Shown piece after piece: positions 8,638 to 17,106 of a DNA stretch of 64,000 nucleotides. A program made the translations under genes and the position numbers. Location: the NCBI GenBank assembly GCA_017472255.1, contig JAFUQU010000024.1, forward strand, positions 1 to 64,000, in the 5' to 3' direction. Below the pieces are notes generated by a model, which did no database searches, had not been told where the DNA came from, and saw nothing but the letters and a program-made list of their open reading frames with translations. Origin of the DNA: Clostridia bacterium (GTDB lineage: Bacteria > Bacillota > Clostridia > Oscillospirales > CAG-272). Each line of letters starts with the position of its first letter. The first letter of the stretch is position 1.

Positions 8638-10094
8638 TGTCCGCCCCAAGACTGCTGAACTACGAATCCACGCCGCTGCCCGCCCGGCTGTTCGACGATT
8701 TACAAGCGGGGACGATTTTGTCTCCCGCCGCCATCGGCGTGCTCCGCCATCCCTGCGGCAGGAACGAAATTCTCCGCCGTCAGGAGCTGTTCGCCGCCAT
8801 GACGCGGGAGGATTGCCGCGCCAGAATCACCGCCTCCCTTGACCTGCTGAAAGCCTGTCGGCGGACGTTGGAACTGTGGCGGGAAGCGAACGACCGGCTG
8901 GAGAGACAAGCGCTTTTTCTCCGGCTGCTGGCCTGTTATCCGGACGCCTGCGAATCGATTGGCGCGCTGTCGGGATTCGGCAGTTTGTGCGATGAAACCG
9001 CCGCGTATTTCGCTTCCCCCGAGAAGCGGCAGCTTTACGATGAAATGCGTGCCGACCGGAATCGGGCGGCAGCGCTGTCCGCACCCATGCGGAAGTTTCT
9101 GCTCTCCGTTTCAGACAAATACTGGCTCACCCCAGACGCAGCCGTCAGGGACGAATTCGACGAAATCGCCGCCCGTGCATCCGGACTTGGCTTCGCCATT
9201 CCTGAGAAAAAAGCCATCGCCGCCAGAGCCGACCGCTCGCTGTCCGACGGTGTCTGCCGCCTGTTCGCCGCGCAGGTGAGCGGGCTGGACGCCATCGCTG
9301 CGAAATACGCGGAAATCGACTGGAACGAACCTGTAGGCTATATCGGGGAGCTGGAATTCTTTCTGGAAATCCACGCCCTTTGTAAGCGGGCGGAGGCGTG
9401 CGGCATCCCGCATTGTTTTCCCACGCCTGTGGAAAAGCGCCGGTACATCGCCCGGGATGTCTGCGATATCACGCTGATTTCCCGCAAATCGAGCGGCATC
9501 GTGCCAAACGATGTTCATTTCACGGAGGAGGAGCCGTTCTTCTTCCTGACGGGCGCGAACGGCGGCGGAAAGACCACCTATCTGCGGGCGGTGGGCATCA
9601 ATCTGGCGCTGTTTCTGGCGGGATGTCCCATATTTGCCACACAAGCCGCGATTTATCCCTTCGGGACGCTGCTGTCCCACTTTCCCGCCGACGAAGGCTT
9701 CGCGGATGTTGGGCGGCTGGACGACGAGCGCCGGCGGGCGGATGAAATGCTGGCATCGGCGGGGGAATGCGCGTTCCTGCTGTTCAACGAAACCTACAGC
9801 GGCACCGACGACAAACGGGGCTTCACGCTGATGATGGAGACAGCGGACGCTGTACGGCAGGTCGGACATTTTTGCCTGTACGTCACCCATTTTCATCCGG
9901 CGGCGGACAGCGGCTATCCCATTCTGACCGCGCTGGTTGACGCCGCCGACGGGAACCGCCGAACCTGGCGCATTGCACGAAAAAACGGCAGGACATCCTC
10001 CTTTGCGGCGGATATCCTGCGCAAATATAAGCTGGACAGAGAATCCCTGATGGAACGGAGGTGCGGTCATGGCGATCAGTCTTCTCTATCCTGA
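8637..10094 (+). CDS. MutS-like ATPase, first of a tandem pair
   Basis: A 485-residue protein with a C-terminal MutS ATPase domain: Walker A GANGGGKT at residues 306-313, Walker B FLLFNETYSG at 380-389 and the H-loop YVTHFHP near 417. The N-terminal 290 residues are helical and resemble the MutS core/lever part (domain III); the mismatch-recognition domain with its Phe-X-Glu motif is absent, and the protein is about half the length of classical MutS. Start chosen at 8637, where the ATG overlaps the upstream stop. It overlaps the second MutS-like gene by 26 bases. MutS-like ATPases act as dimers, so the two products may form a heterodimer. Role in mismatch repair is doubtful; a recombination or membrane-associated role is possible. 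Confidence 0.88.
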   Translation: MSAPRLLNYESTPLPARLFDDLQAGTILSPAAIGVLRHPCGRNEILRRQELFAAMTREDCRARITASLDLLKACRRTLELWREANDRLERQALFLRLLACYPDACESIGALSGFGSLCDETAAYFASPEKRQLYDEMRADRNRAAALSAPMRKFLLSVSDKYWLTPDAAVRDEFDEIAARASGLGFAIPEKKAIAARADRSLSDGVCRLFAAQVSGLDAIAAKYAEIDWNEPVGYIGELEFFLEIHALCKRAEACGIPHCFPTPVEKRRYIARDVCDITLISRKSSGIVPNDVHFTEEEPFFFLTGANGGGKTTYLRAVGINLALFLAGCPIFATQAAIYPFGTLLSHFPADEGFADVGRLDDERRRADEMLASAGECAFLLFNETYSGTDDKRGFTLMMETADAVRQVGHFCLYVTHFHPAADSGYPILTALVDAADGNRRTWRIARKNGRTSSFAADILRKYKLDRESLMERRCGHGDQSSLS

Positions 10095-11535
10095 CGGCAT
10101 CGCGCCGACCGCCGTCCTGCCCGACGAGGGGCTGCTGTCTCATCTCTCCCTTGAGGGCGCGTTCGGCGTGATCTGCCCGGACGTGAAGCGGCGGGGCTAT
10201 TTTATGCGCGTCCTGTCGGAGCTGAACACCGACAGGCGGGTCATCGAATACCGGCAGCGGATTCTCATGGATTTTCGAGGGAATCCCACCCTCCTGCCCC
10301 GGCTGACGGCGCTTTCCGAGCGATTCGACGCTCTGCGAAGCACCGCAAAGCAGGCGGCGCGGGAGGATTTCCGGCTGACCATCGACGACAGCCGCTCCCC
10401 AGACGCGGCGAAAAATCTGCTGGCGGCGCGGGCGCTTGACTGCAAGCGGGCGCTGCTGTTTGTCAAAGCCTTCGCCGAACTGCTGTCGTGCGGAACGATA
10501 CAATCGGAGGGACTGCTTTCTCTGCGCAAAGCCTGTGCAGAAATCGCAGACGGGGCGGACTTTCCGAAGCTACTCGCCCTCTGCGCAAAATATGAAAACG
10601 GCGGCATCCACGGCTTTACCGATTGCAAAATCACGCTGGGGGAGGATGGACGTATCGCCGACTGCCAGCTGATCGACCACCGCCACATCCATATCACCGA
10701 CCCCGACCAGAAGCGGAAAGCGTTTCCGCCATTCCGGCGTCAGAAAGAGCCGGAACAGCCCTGTGAGCGGCTGAATCCGGCTAAGGGGGATTCGTATGAT
10801 ACGCTGATCTGCGCCGCCACAGCTTCTCTGACGGGGCTGTTCGCCTCGATGGCGGAGCAGCTGTTCGAGCGGTTCGCGCCGTTCTGCCGGGGGCTGACCT
10901 TCTACGAAACAGCCTGCCGCTATATGGACGCGCTGGCGGACAGGGGGCTTCCCTGCTGCTTTCCGACCTTTCCAGCGGACGGCGGAGTTCACATCCGGGG
11001 ACTGTACGACCTCACCCTCGCCATGAGTACGCCGGGAAACGTCGTGCCCAACGATCTGCGGCTGGAGCCGGAACAGCGTGGCATTCTCCTATTCGGCGAC
11101 AACAGCAGCGGAAAGACGGTCTTTCTCCGTTCCGTCGGCTGCGCACAGCTTCTGGCACAGGCCGGACTGCCCGTGGCGGCCAAAGAAGCGCGGCTCACCT
11201 TTCATACCGGAATGGCGTCGCAGTTCGCCGAGAACGAAAAGGCGGGCGTGGACGCGGGACGGTTCGAGCAGGAGGTTCGGGATCTGGCGTCCATGGTGGA
11301 CAGTCTGCGGGCGGGTTCGCTGGTTTTCCTGAATGAAACCTTCCAGAGCACCGCCTATGACGAAGGCGCGGAAGGGCTGTACGAGCTGCTGCGATATTTC
11401 TCCGACTGTGGCATCCGATGGATGCTGGTGTCCCATCTGCGGGCACTGGAGGAGAAATTCGACCGCCGGGAAGCGCTCATTCTGCACACCGGGACGGGAT
11501 TCCGTGTCAGCGAGGTGTCAGAAATGCTTCCGTAA
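10069..11535 (+). CDS. MutS-like ATPase, second of a tandem pair
   Basis: A 488-residue relative of the preceding protein, with Walker A GDNSSGKT at residues 343-350, Walker B LVFLNETFQS at 418-427 and H-loop LVSHLRALE near 452. The sequence GNVVPNDLRLE just before Walker A corresponds to SGIVPNDVHFT in its neighbour, showing common descent, but overall the two have diverged a lot. It also lacks a mismatch-binding N-terminal domain. Its 3' end overlaps the convergent membrane-protein gene by 18 bases, and there is no terminator between them. The pair is encoded with 26 bases of overlap, which supports a fixed-ratio complex. Confidence 0.88.
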   Translation: MAISLLYPDGIAPTAVLPDEGLLSHLSLEGAFGVICPDVKRRGYFMRVLSELNTDRRVIEYRQRILMDFRGNPTLLPRLTALSERFDALRSTAKQAAREDFRLTIDDSRSPDAAKNLLAARALDCKRALLFVKAFAELLSCGTIQSEGLLSLRKACAEIADGADFPKLLALCAKYENGGIHGFTDCKITLGEDGRIADCQLIDHRHIHITDPDQKRKAFPPFRRQKEPEQPCERLNPAKGDSYDTLICAATASLTGLFASMAEQLFERFAPFCRGLTFYETACRYMDALADRGLPCCFPTFPADGGVHIRGLYDLTLAMSTPGNVVPNDLRLEPEQRGILLFGDNSSGKTVFLRSVGCAQLLAQAGLPVAAKEARLTFHTGMASQFAENEKAGVDAGRFEQEVRDLASMVDSLRAGSLVFLNETFQSTAYDEGAEGLYELLRYFSDCGIRWMLVSHLRALEEKFDRREALILHTGTGFRVSEVSEMLP

Positions 11536-12198
11536 GGGGAGAGCGTCCCGGAATTCCAGACGGCGCTCGAACTGCTTTGAGTAAATGCCGATCAGCCAGC
11601 CGTTCATCAGCGCGTTCAGCACCGTTCCCAGCTTAATTCCCTCGAAATGCCCGAAGCCGAACAGCGCGAAGGAAAGCAGAATGCTGACAACGCAGCTGAC
11701 AAGATCATAGCCGATCTTGAAGCGGTGAATCTCGACATGATACGCCGCAGAAACCTCCTTGACAAACAGCTCGTATGCCTCGGGGGATATGTAGGTGTGG
11801 AACATGAACGCCACACCCGCCGTACACAGGAGGGTGCCCACCACATAAAGCAGGACACGGACAGCCATGGCATCGGCGGGAATCAGCCCGGCAAGCAGCA
11901 TACAGCCGTCCAGCGCGAAGCCATAGACAATGGCGGTGACAAACGAAAAGAGATAGGACAGCTTGAATTTTCGCAGCAGCAGTACCATCAGAAGAATCAG
12001 CAGTCCCTGAAAGGTGTACTCCGCCATGCCGAAGGTGAAAAACGGCAGCACCTGCGAAACCTTCAGGTGGATGATATACGCGGGCGCCACGATCATGGAC
12101 AGACCGAAATCCGCCTGCGCCATCAGCGCCGTTCCCAGCGCCAGCAGCAGGATACCGGCCACATAAGCCAGTTCCGAATAAAAGATTTTTTTACTCAT
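11518..12198 (-). CDS. YczE/YitT-like multi-pass membrane protein
   Basis: A 226-residue membrane protein with five or six hydrophobic helices (YVAGILLLALGTALMAQADFG, then FTFGMAEYTFQGLLILLMVLLL). The start with ALGTALMAQADFGLSMIVAPAY is typical of the YczE/YyaS/YitT-type family of uncharacterised Firmicute membrane proteins. The ribosome site GGAGGAAAA precedes the ATG. It is transcribed from its own promoter behind a hairpin in the leader (12215-12257). Transport or membrane-homeostasis function is only a guess. Confidence 0.8.
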   Translation of the reverse strand: MSKKIFYSELAYVAGILLLALGTALMAQADFGLSMIVAPAYIIHLKVSQVLPFFTFGMAEYTFQGLLILLMVLLLRKFKLSYLFSFVTAIVYGFALDGCMLLAGLIPADAMAVRVLLYVVGTLLCTAGVAFMFHTYISPEAYELFVKEVSAAYHVEIHRFKIGYDLVSCVVSILLSFALFGFGHFEGIKLGTVLNALMNGWLIGIYSKQFERRLEFRDALPLRKHF

Positions 12199-12214
12199 TT
12201 TTCCTCCACGAATA

Positions 12215-12265
12215 AAGCCGCTTTTCGTGTTTGATATGGAAACACGAAAAGCGACTTGTTTTTTT
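12215..12265 (+). terminator. Hairpin with T-run: plus-strand terminator lying in the leader of the minus-strand gene
   Basis: An 18-bp stem (12215-12232 with 12240-12257, one mismatch) and 7-base loop are followed on the plus strand by GTTTTTTT, as in a Rho-independent terminator. On the minus strand the same hairpin lies between the promoter and the start codon of the gene at 12198, without a following T-run, so it should not stop that transcript. Confidence 0.75.
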
Positions 12266-12267
12266 AT

Positions 12268-12296
12268 ATTATACCATATTTCCGCTGGAAAATCAA
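12268..12296 (-). promoter_or_regulatory. SigA-type promoter of the YczE-like gene
   Basis: Read on the minus strand: TTGATT (12291-12296), 17 bases, TATAAT (12268-12273). The -35 box overlaps the stop codon of the upstream glycerophosphodiesterase gene. Confidence 0.8.
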
Positions 12297-13102
12297 TCCC
12301 TCACGGCAAATTTCGCGGCTTCTCCTTCGAAAATCGAGTGCTCGCCCAGTCTGCGCGCTTCCTCACGGTCGGCGGTGGTTCGAATTGTCCAGACGAAGGA
12401 CGGCGCGCGGTACAGCTTCGTGCAGATTCGCACCGGCAGGGAGCGCCGATCCTTCTGATCATAAGCGATGAAATCCGGGCGCGCCAGACCGTTCAGCGCC
12501 ATCGCCGTCAGTAGCGCGTTCAGCGGCGACGGCTTCTTCTCCCGGCAGACGTTGGTGTAGAGCAGCCCACGGAAGGTTCCCGGCAGCAGCTTCTTCATGC
12601 GCGCCAGCAGCATGGGGTTGAAGGATTCGATGCAGTATGCGCCGCCGTAGTTCGCCAGCAGCTCTGCCACCTTCGGACAGAGCGATGCGTCCGTGTTCTC
12701 GCCTTTCAGCTCGACAAGCAGCGGCACACGCCCGCCGACCCGCTCCAACACCTGCGAAAAACGTGGAATGGTTTCCTCCGTTCCGTGAAGCCGCAGCGAT
12801 TCCAGCTCAGCCGCGTCCAACTCGCTCAGCCTGCGTTCAAGCCCGGTCATCCGGGTCAGCGTGTAATCGTGGAAGACCATGACCTCGCCGTCGCGAGAAA
12901 GCTGCACGTCCAGCTCGATGCCCACACCCGCACGGCAGGCTGCTTCAAAGGCCGCCAGCGAATTTTCGGGAGCATTTCCATCATGCAGTCCGCGGTGGGC
13001 GTAATCGCACAGCAGGCGGGCATCCTTCGGCTGTCTTGCCGCCGGGCGAATCAGCACAAACAGATAGACGGCAATCAGCGCGATCAAAACAATCACAATC
13101 AT
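12293..13102 (-). CDS. Membrane-anchored glycerophosphodiester phosphodiesterase family protein
   Basis: A 269-residue protein with an N-terminal membrane helix (MIVIVLIALIAVYLFVLI) and a GDPD TIM-barrel. The catalytic and metal residues are visible: DYAHRGLHDGNAPENSLAAF (His, Arg, Glu, Asn), then GIELDVQLSRDGEVMVFHDYTLTRMTG (Glu-Leu-Asp and the second catalytic His). The C-terminal part LARPDFIAYD matches the family. The reaction would be release of glycerol-3-phosphate from a glycerophosphodiester, probably on the membrane with the catalytic domain position uncertain. It starts 3 bases after the MFS gene, so the two are one operon; uptake or export of a related metabolite is possible. Confidence 0.9.
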   Translation of the reverse strand: MIVIVLIALIAVYLFVLIRPAARQPKDARLLCDYAHRGLHDGNAPENSLAAFEAACRAGVGIELDVQLSRDGEVMVFHDYTLTRMTGLERRLSELDAAELESLRLHGTEETIPRFSQVLERVGGRVPLLVELKGENTDASLCPKVAELLANYGGAYCIESFNPMLLARMKKLLPGTFRGLLYTNVCREKKPSPLNALLTAMALNGLARPDFIAYDQKDRRSLPVRICTKLYRAPSFVWTIRTTADREEARRLGEHSIFEGEAAKFAVRD

Positions 13103-13105
13103 CCC

Positions 13106-14479
13106 TCACTCCACATCCAGATGTTCCAGCACACTTCCCTTCCCCACAGGCTTTGTGTCACCGTGGCGGACGAACAGCATAGTGACGAACGCACCCGCCA
13201 CGAAAATTGCCGCATAGGGAAAGAGGGTTTCCATGCCGATGGCGGTCAGGAATACGCCGCTCAGCACCGGCGTAATGATCTGCGCCGCCATGCTGGCGGT
13301 ATAGTAATAGCCGGTATAGCGTCCCACGTCGCCGGCGCTGGCCAGCTCCACCGCCATGGGATAGCTGTTGACATTGATGGTCGCCCAGCCGATTCCCGCC
13401 AGTGCGAACAGGGCGTTCATCACCCAGATATTGCTCCCCGCCCGCATGAAGGAGGCGAATCCGAAGGCGGCGCCCAGCATAATCACACCCGCTAAAATCA
13501 TTTTCCGCCGCCCCAGCTTCTGGGATAGGGCGCCCACGGGGATGTAGGACACAATCGCCGCGGCTTGAGCGATGATCAGCGTCAGGTTGTAATCCAGCCC
13601 CAGCACGTCCCCGGCGTAAACCGAATACTTGCTTGTCACCGCGTTGTAGCCCATGTACCAAAGCACCACCGACGCTAAAATGAATAGCAGCGAGCGGCGC
13701 TCCGCACGGGTCAGCCCCGGCTTGTCCCCGGTCTGCGGCTGCGGTTCGTCGGACAGCCCGGCGTTGATTTCGTCGGCTTCCCGCGCCCAATCCTTTTCGC
13801 GGACGGTGAGCATAAAGACCGCCAGCGCTGCCAGCATGATCAGCGCGACTACCGTAAAGAAGCCGGTATAGCTCATCAGCGCGTTCTCCGCCTTGCCGGT
13901 GCCGAACAGGATTCCCAGCACCAGAATCAGGATGCCGCCCACGCTGCCCATCAGATTGATAATGGCGTTGGCTTTGGAGCGCAGGGGCTTGGGGGTTACG
14001 TCCGGCATCAACGCTACCGCCGGGGAGCGGGAGACGGACATGGACAGCAGCACGAACAGGAGAATCACCATGAACAAAATCAGCGCCGTAGGATTTTCTG
14101 CTGTTGCCTTCGCCGCCGCGTCAAGCCGCGCTTCGGTGTCAGCGACATCCGGCACGCTGTCGGCAATCGACGACAGCTGCATATTGTCCGCCAGCGACAG
14201 CGCCACGAACAACATCGCTGCTGCCAGCGTTCCTCCCAGAATAAAGGGTGTCCGCCGTCCCAGCCTGCCATTATGCCTGTCCGAAACCGCGCCGAACACG
14301 GGCAGCAGGATCACCGCGAACACGTTGTCCAACGCCATAATCACGCCCGACCAGACCTGCGGCAGGCCGAATTTGTCGGTGAGAATTTTGGGAACGATGT
14401 TGTCATACGCCTGCCAGAATGCGCAGATCAGGAAAAAGGCAAAGCCTACCAGCAGCGTTCGCCTGTAATTGAGCTTCAT
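13106..14479 (-). CDS. Major facilitator superfamily transporter (SLC45/GPH-like)
   Basis: A 457-residue protein with twelve predicted membrane helices. The loop between helices 2 and 3 reads SDRHNGRLGRRTPFILGG, as in SLC45-like and GPH sugar symporters; MNLFAL-type pairs of helices continue to the end. A second ATG at 14485 is in frame, but the ribosome site AAGGCGG sits about 8 bases before the ATG at 14479, so I prefer this one. A probable -10 box (TATAAT, minus strand at 14502-14507) lies just upstream, with only a weak -35. The gene is followed directly by the glycerophosphodiesterase. Sugar or glycoside transport is the likeliest role; substrate unknown. Confidence 0.85.
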   Translation of the reverse strand: MKLNYRRTLLVGFAFFLICAFWQAYDNIVPKILTDKFGLPQVWSGVIMALDNVFAVILLPVFGAVSDRHNGRLGRRTPFILGGTLAAAMLFVALSLADNMQLSSIADSVPDVADTEARLDAAAKATAENPTALILFMVILLFVLLSMSVSRSPAVALMPDVTPKPLRSKANAIINLMGSVGGILILVLGILFGTGKAENALMSYTGFFTVVALIMLAALAVFMLTVREKDWAREADEINAGLSDEPQPQTGDKPGLTRAERRSLLFILASVVLWYMGYNAVTSKYSVYAGDVLGLDYNLTLIIAQAAAIVSYIPVGALSQKLGRRKMILAGVIMLGAAFGFASFMRAGSNIWVMNALFALAGIGWATINVNSYPMAVELASAGDVGRYTGYYYTASMAAQIITPVLSGVFLTAIGMETLFPYAAIFVAGAFVTMLFVRHGDTKPVGKGSVLEHLDVE

Positions 14480-14544
14480 TACCATTACCGCCTTCGATTG
14501 TATTATATGTAGTATTCCAAGTTTTCGAAGACGTAATCTGAAAA

Positions 14545-15309
14545 TTATAGCTGGATTCCGAACTCCTCCCGCAGCAGCTCATTCAGCTGTTCGTCGGTGA
14601 TATTTTCCTCGATGCGAACCACACGTTCGCCGACGAATTCCTTGAACTCGCGGTCGTTGATCGTTTTGCGTCCGCCAGGCGTCTTGATGGCAATCATCGG
14701 CGACTTGTTGAACGGCGAGGCGGGATGCGCTTCGCACCAGAAGGACGGCGGAACAAAATCCACCTCATACTGCCGCTCCTCAGTAAACGAGATATACCGC
14801 CGCCAATCGCCGTCATGCCAGTCGTACAGAATCCAGCCCAGCTCCGCGTCGCGCTCAAAGCGATAACGCTCCTCACCCTGCTGCTGAATTTCGCCCTCCG
14901 CCAGCTTCAGCGGCAGGCGGGGCGCGATCTGACCGACGCCGATGTCCATCATGTACCAGCTGTCCTCGCAGAACACGGCAGCGATACGATGGCGGCGGAA
15001 GGGGATTTCCGCTTCCCCGCGCAGGTAGCGGGCGAAGAAGTCCCGCACCTCGAAGCCCATCTCCCGGAGCATATTGGACAGCAGCGCGTTCAGCTCAAAG
15101 CAATAGCCGCCCCGTCCCCGGGTCACGATTTTATCGTACACATCCTGTGCCTCCAGCGAAATCGGCTTTCCACGCAGGATGTCGAGATTTTCATAAGGGA
15201 TGGTCGTCACGCACCGGCTCTGCACTTCGCCGAGGAAGCTGATGGTATGCTCGATGTTTGCGCCCGGGGCAAGCCCGATACGGCGCAGGAAGGCGTTGAT
15301 TTGGGTCAT
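14545..15309 (-). CDS. Arylamine N-acetyltransferase family protein
   Basis: A 254-residue cytosolic enzyme of the NAT family, which moves acetyl (or other acyl) groups from CoA to arylamines or hydrazines. The catalytic triad is visible: Cys70 in RGRGGYCFELN, His107 in FRRHRIAAV and Asp122 in MMDIGVG. The N-terminal IPYENLDILRGKPISL is also typical. Ribosome site AAGGAGGA lies 8 bases before the ATG. It has its own promoter and is not obviously linked to its neighbours. Physiological substrate is unknown; in gut bacteria these enzymes can act on drugs such as 5-aminosalicylate. Confidence 0.92.
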   Translation of the reverse strand: MTQINAFLRRIGLAPGANIEHTISFLGEVQSRCVTTIPYENLDILRGKPISLEAQDVYDKIVTRGRGGYCFELNALLSNMLREMGFEVRDFFARYLRGEAEIPFRRHRIAAVFCEDSWYMMDIGVGQIAPRLPLKLAEGEIQQQGEERYRFERDAELGWILYDWHDGDWRRYISFTEERQYEVDFVPPSFWCEAHPASPFNKSPMIAIKTPGGRKTINDREFKEFVGERVVRIEENITDEQLNELLREEFGIQL

Positions 15310-15351
15310 GGGTTGGTTCCTCCTTGGTTATTGCGGATTTATATCAACATT

Positions 15352-15380
15352 AGTATAGCATAGTATCGATGAAAAATCAA
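15352..15380 (-). promoter_or_regulatory. SigA-type promoter of the N-acetyltransferase gene
   Basis: Minus strand: TTGATT (15375-15380), 17 bases, TATACT (15352-15357). Confidence 0.8.
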
Positions 15381-15454
15381 GCCTGCCGCAGAAATAATAT
15401 GACGCAAACTATGGCCATTAGAACTCCCTCGGCGCAACCGTTTTTTTACTGACG

Positions 15455-15499
15455 ATAAAGCCAGGACGCGCGATTGTGCATCGCGCGTCCTGGCTTTAT
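15455..15499 (-). terminator. Strong hairpin at the end of the opp operon
   Basis: A perfect 19-bp stem (15455-15473 with 15481-15499), GC-rich core GGACGCGCGA, 7-base loop, located just after the last gene of the opp operon. The 3' arm on the minus strand ends in GGCTTTAT; there is no long T-run directly after it, so termination is likely but the hairpin may mainly stabilise the mRNA end. Confidence 0.75.
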
Positions 15500-15505
15500 G
15501 GATTT

Positions 15506-15898
15506 TCACGAACAAACGTAATACCCGCCCACGCAGGCGGCGGACAGCGCAAGGCAGCACAGCCCCACGGCAAGCATTTGCCAGAGCCAGCCCGAGCGCT
15601 TTTCCTCCCGGCGAACCTTGTAATCGTAATAGCTCTCCCGCTCCTTCGTGTGGTCGAAGTGGCTGACGAGGGTCAGCCAGCCGTAGCCGAAGATGTCGAA
15701 CAGCCCCTCCTGACTAATCCACGACAGCGCGCCGATGCCCGCCATCAGCACGCCCGGCAGCAGAAAGCCGTCGGACAGGATGCCCCAAACCTCCGCCGCG
15801 CTCTGTGTGCCGTTGAACAGTCCGCGTCCCCAAAGGACAAGAACGGTCATAATCAGCACAGCGAGGGCGTATATCAGCAAAACACGGTGCTTTTTCAC
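15506..15898 (-). CDS. DUF3899-like two-helix membrane protein, last gene of opp operon
   Basis: A 130-residue protein with a helix at each end (LLIYALAVLIMTVLVLWGRG and WQMLAVGLCCLALSAACVGGYY) plus a middle hydrophobic stretch. The central GALSWISQEGLFDIFGYGW and the charged YDYKVRREEKR segment are typical of DUF3899-type clostridial proteins. Its ATG overlaps the stop of oppF by 4 bases (ATGA on the minus strand), so it is co-translated with the oligopeptide importer. A role as a small accessory of the transporter is possible but not shown; it may only be a passenger. Confidence 0.75.
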   Translation of the reverse strand: MKKHRVLLIYALAVLIMTVLVLWGRGLFNGTQSAAEVWGILSDGFLLPGVLMAGIGALSWISQEGLFDIFGYGWLTLVSHFDHTKERESYYDYKVRREEKRSGWLWQMLAVGLCCLALSAACVGGYYVCS

Positions 15899-17106
15899 TT
15901 TAGCTCGGCCTTGTAGCGCTCAAACTCCGCGTCGTTGCACTGCACGAAGTGTCCGGGCGCGATTTCGCGGAAGCTGGGTTTATCCACCGAATAGTCGTGC
16001 TCGGCCAACGGATTGTAGACGATGCGCTTACGCTGCTTTTCGTAGATCGGGTCGGGCAGCGGAATGGCCGACAGCAGCGACTTGGTGTAGGGGTGAATCG
16101 GGTTGCGGAACAGCTCGTCCGAAGACGCCAGCTCCACCATCTTGCCAAAGTACATGACGCCGATGCGGTCGGAAAAATACTTGACCACCGACAGGTCGTG
16201 GGCGATGAACAGGATGGTCAGCCCGAATTTTTCACGCAGCTCATTGAGCAGGTTGATAACCTGCGCCTGAATGGAAACGTCCAGCGCGGACACCGGCTCG
16301 TCGGCGATGATCAGCTCGGGGTTCATGATAATCGCCCGCGCCACGCCGATACGCTGGCGCTGACCGCCCGAGAATTCGTGGGGGTAGCGGCTGGCGTGCT
16401 CGCGGACAAGTCCCACCAGCTCCAGCATTTCGAAGACCTTCTCGTCGATAACCTTCTGATCCCGCTCGCCCTGAATAATCAGTCCCTCCGCGATGATCTC
16501 GCGAACGGTCATGCGGGGGTCGAGGGAAGCGATGGGGTCCTGGAAAATCATCTGAATCTGCGTGACCAGCTTGGTGCGCTTCGCCTTGTAGAGGGCGTTT
16601 TTGTACTCGGCGGTAAGCGCCGCCTTCTCGGATTCACGCGCCTTCTCGATGAGCGGCTGATACTTCTCGTTCAGCTCGGCGACCAGCTTGTCGGAATATT
16701 CCTTGTCGCACTTCTTCTGATCGTATTTTGCTTCCTTGATTTTCGCCTGATTGTCGGCGATAATCGCGTCCATCTCCGCTTTCAGCTTCGCCTTTTCATC
16801 GGGGGAAGCGTCCTTGGACTTCTCCTTGAAATCGGCCTTCGCCCGCTCGATGGCGTCCACATAGGAGCGGATGCCCGCGCAGATGCGGATGCCCTTGAAC
16901 CAGACGTTGCCCGACGTGATGTTGTACAGCTTAATGATCGAGCGCCCGGTGGTGGTCTTGCCGCATCCGGACTCGCCCACCAAACCGAAAACCTCGCCCT
17001 TTTTGATTTCGAAGTTCACATCGTCCACGGCCTTGTTCTCAAAGCTGCCGCTGCGGAAATACTGGCAGAGGTGCTCTACCTTCAACAAAGTTTCATTATT
17101 CTGCAT
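15895..17106 (-). CDS. oppF: Oligopeptide ABC importer ATPase OppF, with coiled-coil insertion
   Basis: A 403-residue ATPase with Walker A GESGCGKT (44-51), Q-loop FQDP (188-191), signature EFSGGQRQRIGVAR, Walker B LIIADEPVSALDV and H-loop FIAHDLSVV. The C-terminal part has the OppD/F extension HPYTKSLLSAIPLPDP. Between Walker A and Q-loop, where the family has about 45 residues, there are about 137: an extra block of roughly 100 residues (about 75-177), rich in K, E, A and D with no proline-rich breaks, predicted by eye to be a long helical hairpin or coiled coil. Its start overlaps the oppD stop. Identification is firm; the purpose of the insertion is unknown. Confidence 0.92.
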   Translation of the reverse strand: MQNNETLLKVEHLCQYFRSGSFENKAVDDVNFEIKKGEVFGLVGESGCGKTTTGRSIIKLYNITSGNVWFKGIRICAGIRSYVDAIERAKADFKEKSKDASPDEKAKLKAEMDAIIADNQAKIKEAKYDQKKCDKEYSDKLVAELNEKYQPLIEKARESEKAALTAEYKNALYKAKRTKLVTQIQMIFQDPIASLDPRMTVREIIAEGLIIQGERDQKVIDEKVFEMLELVGLVREHASRYPHEFSGGQRQRIGVARAIIMNPELIIADEPVSALDVSIQAQVINLLNELREKFGLTILFIAHDLSVVKYFSDRIGVMYFGKMVELASSDELFRNPIHPYTKSLLSAIPLPDPIYEKQRKRIVYNPLAEHDYSVDKPSFREIAPGHFVQCNDAEFERYKAELK

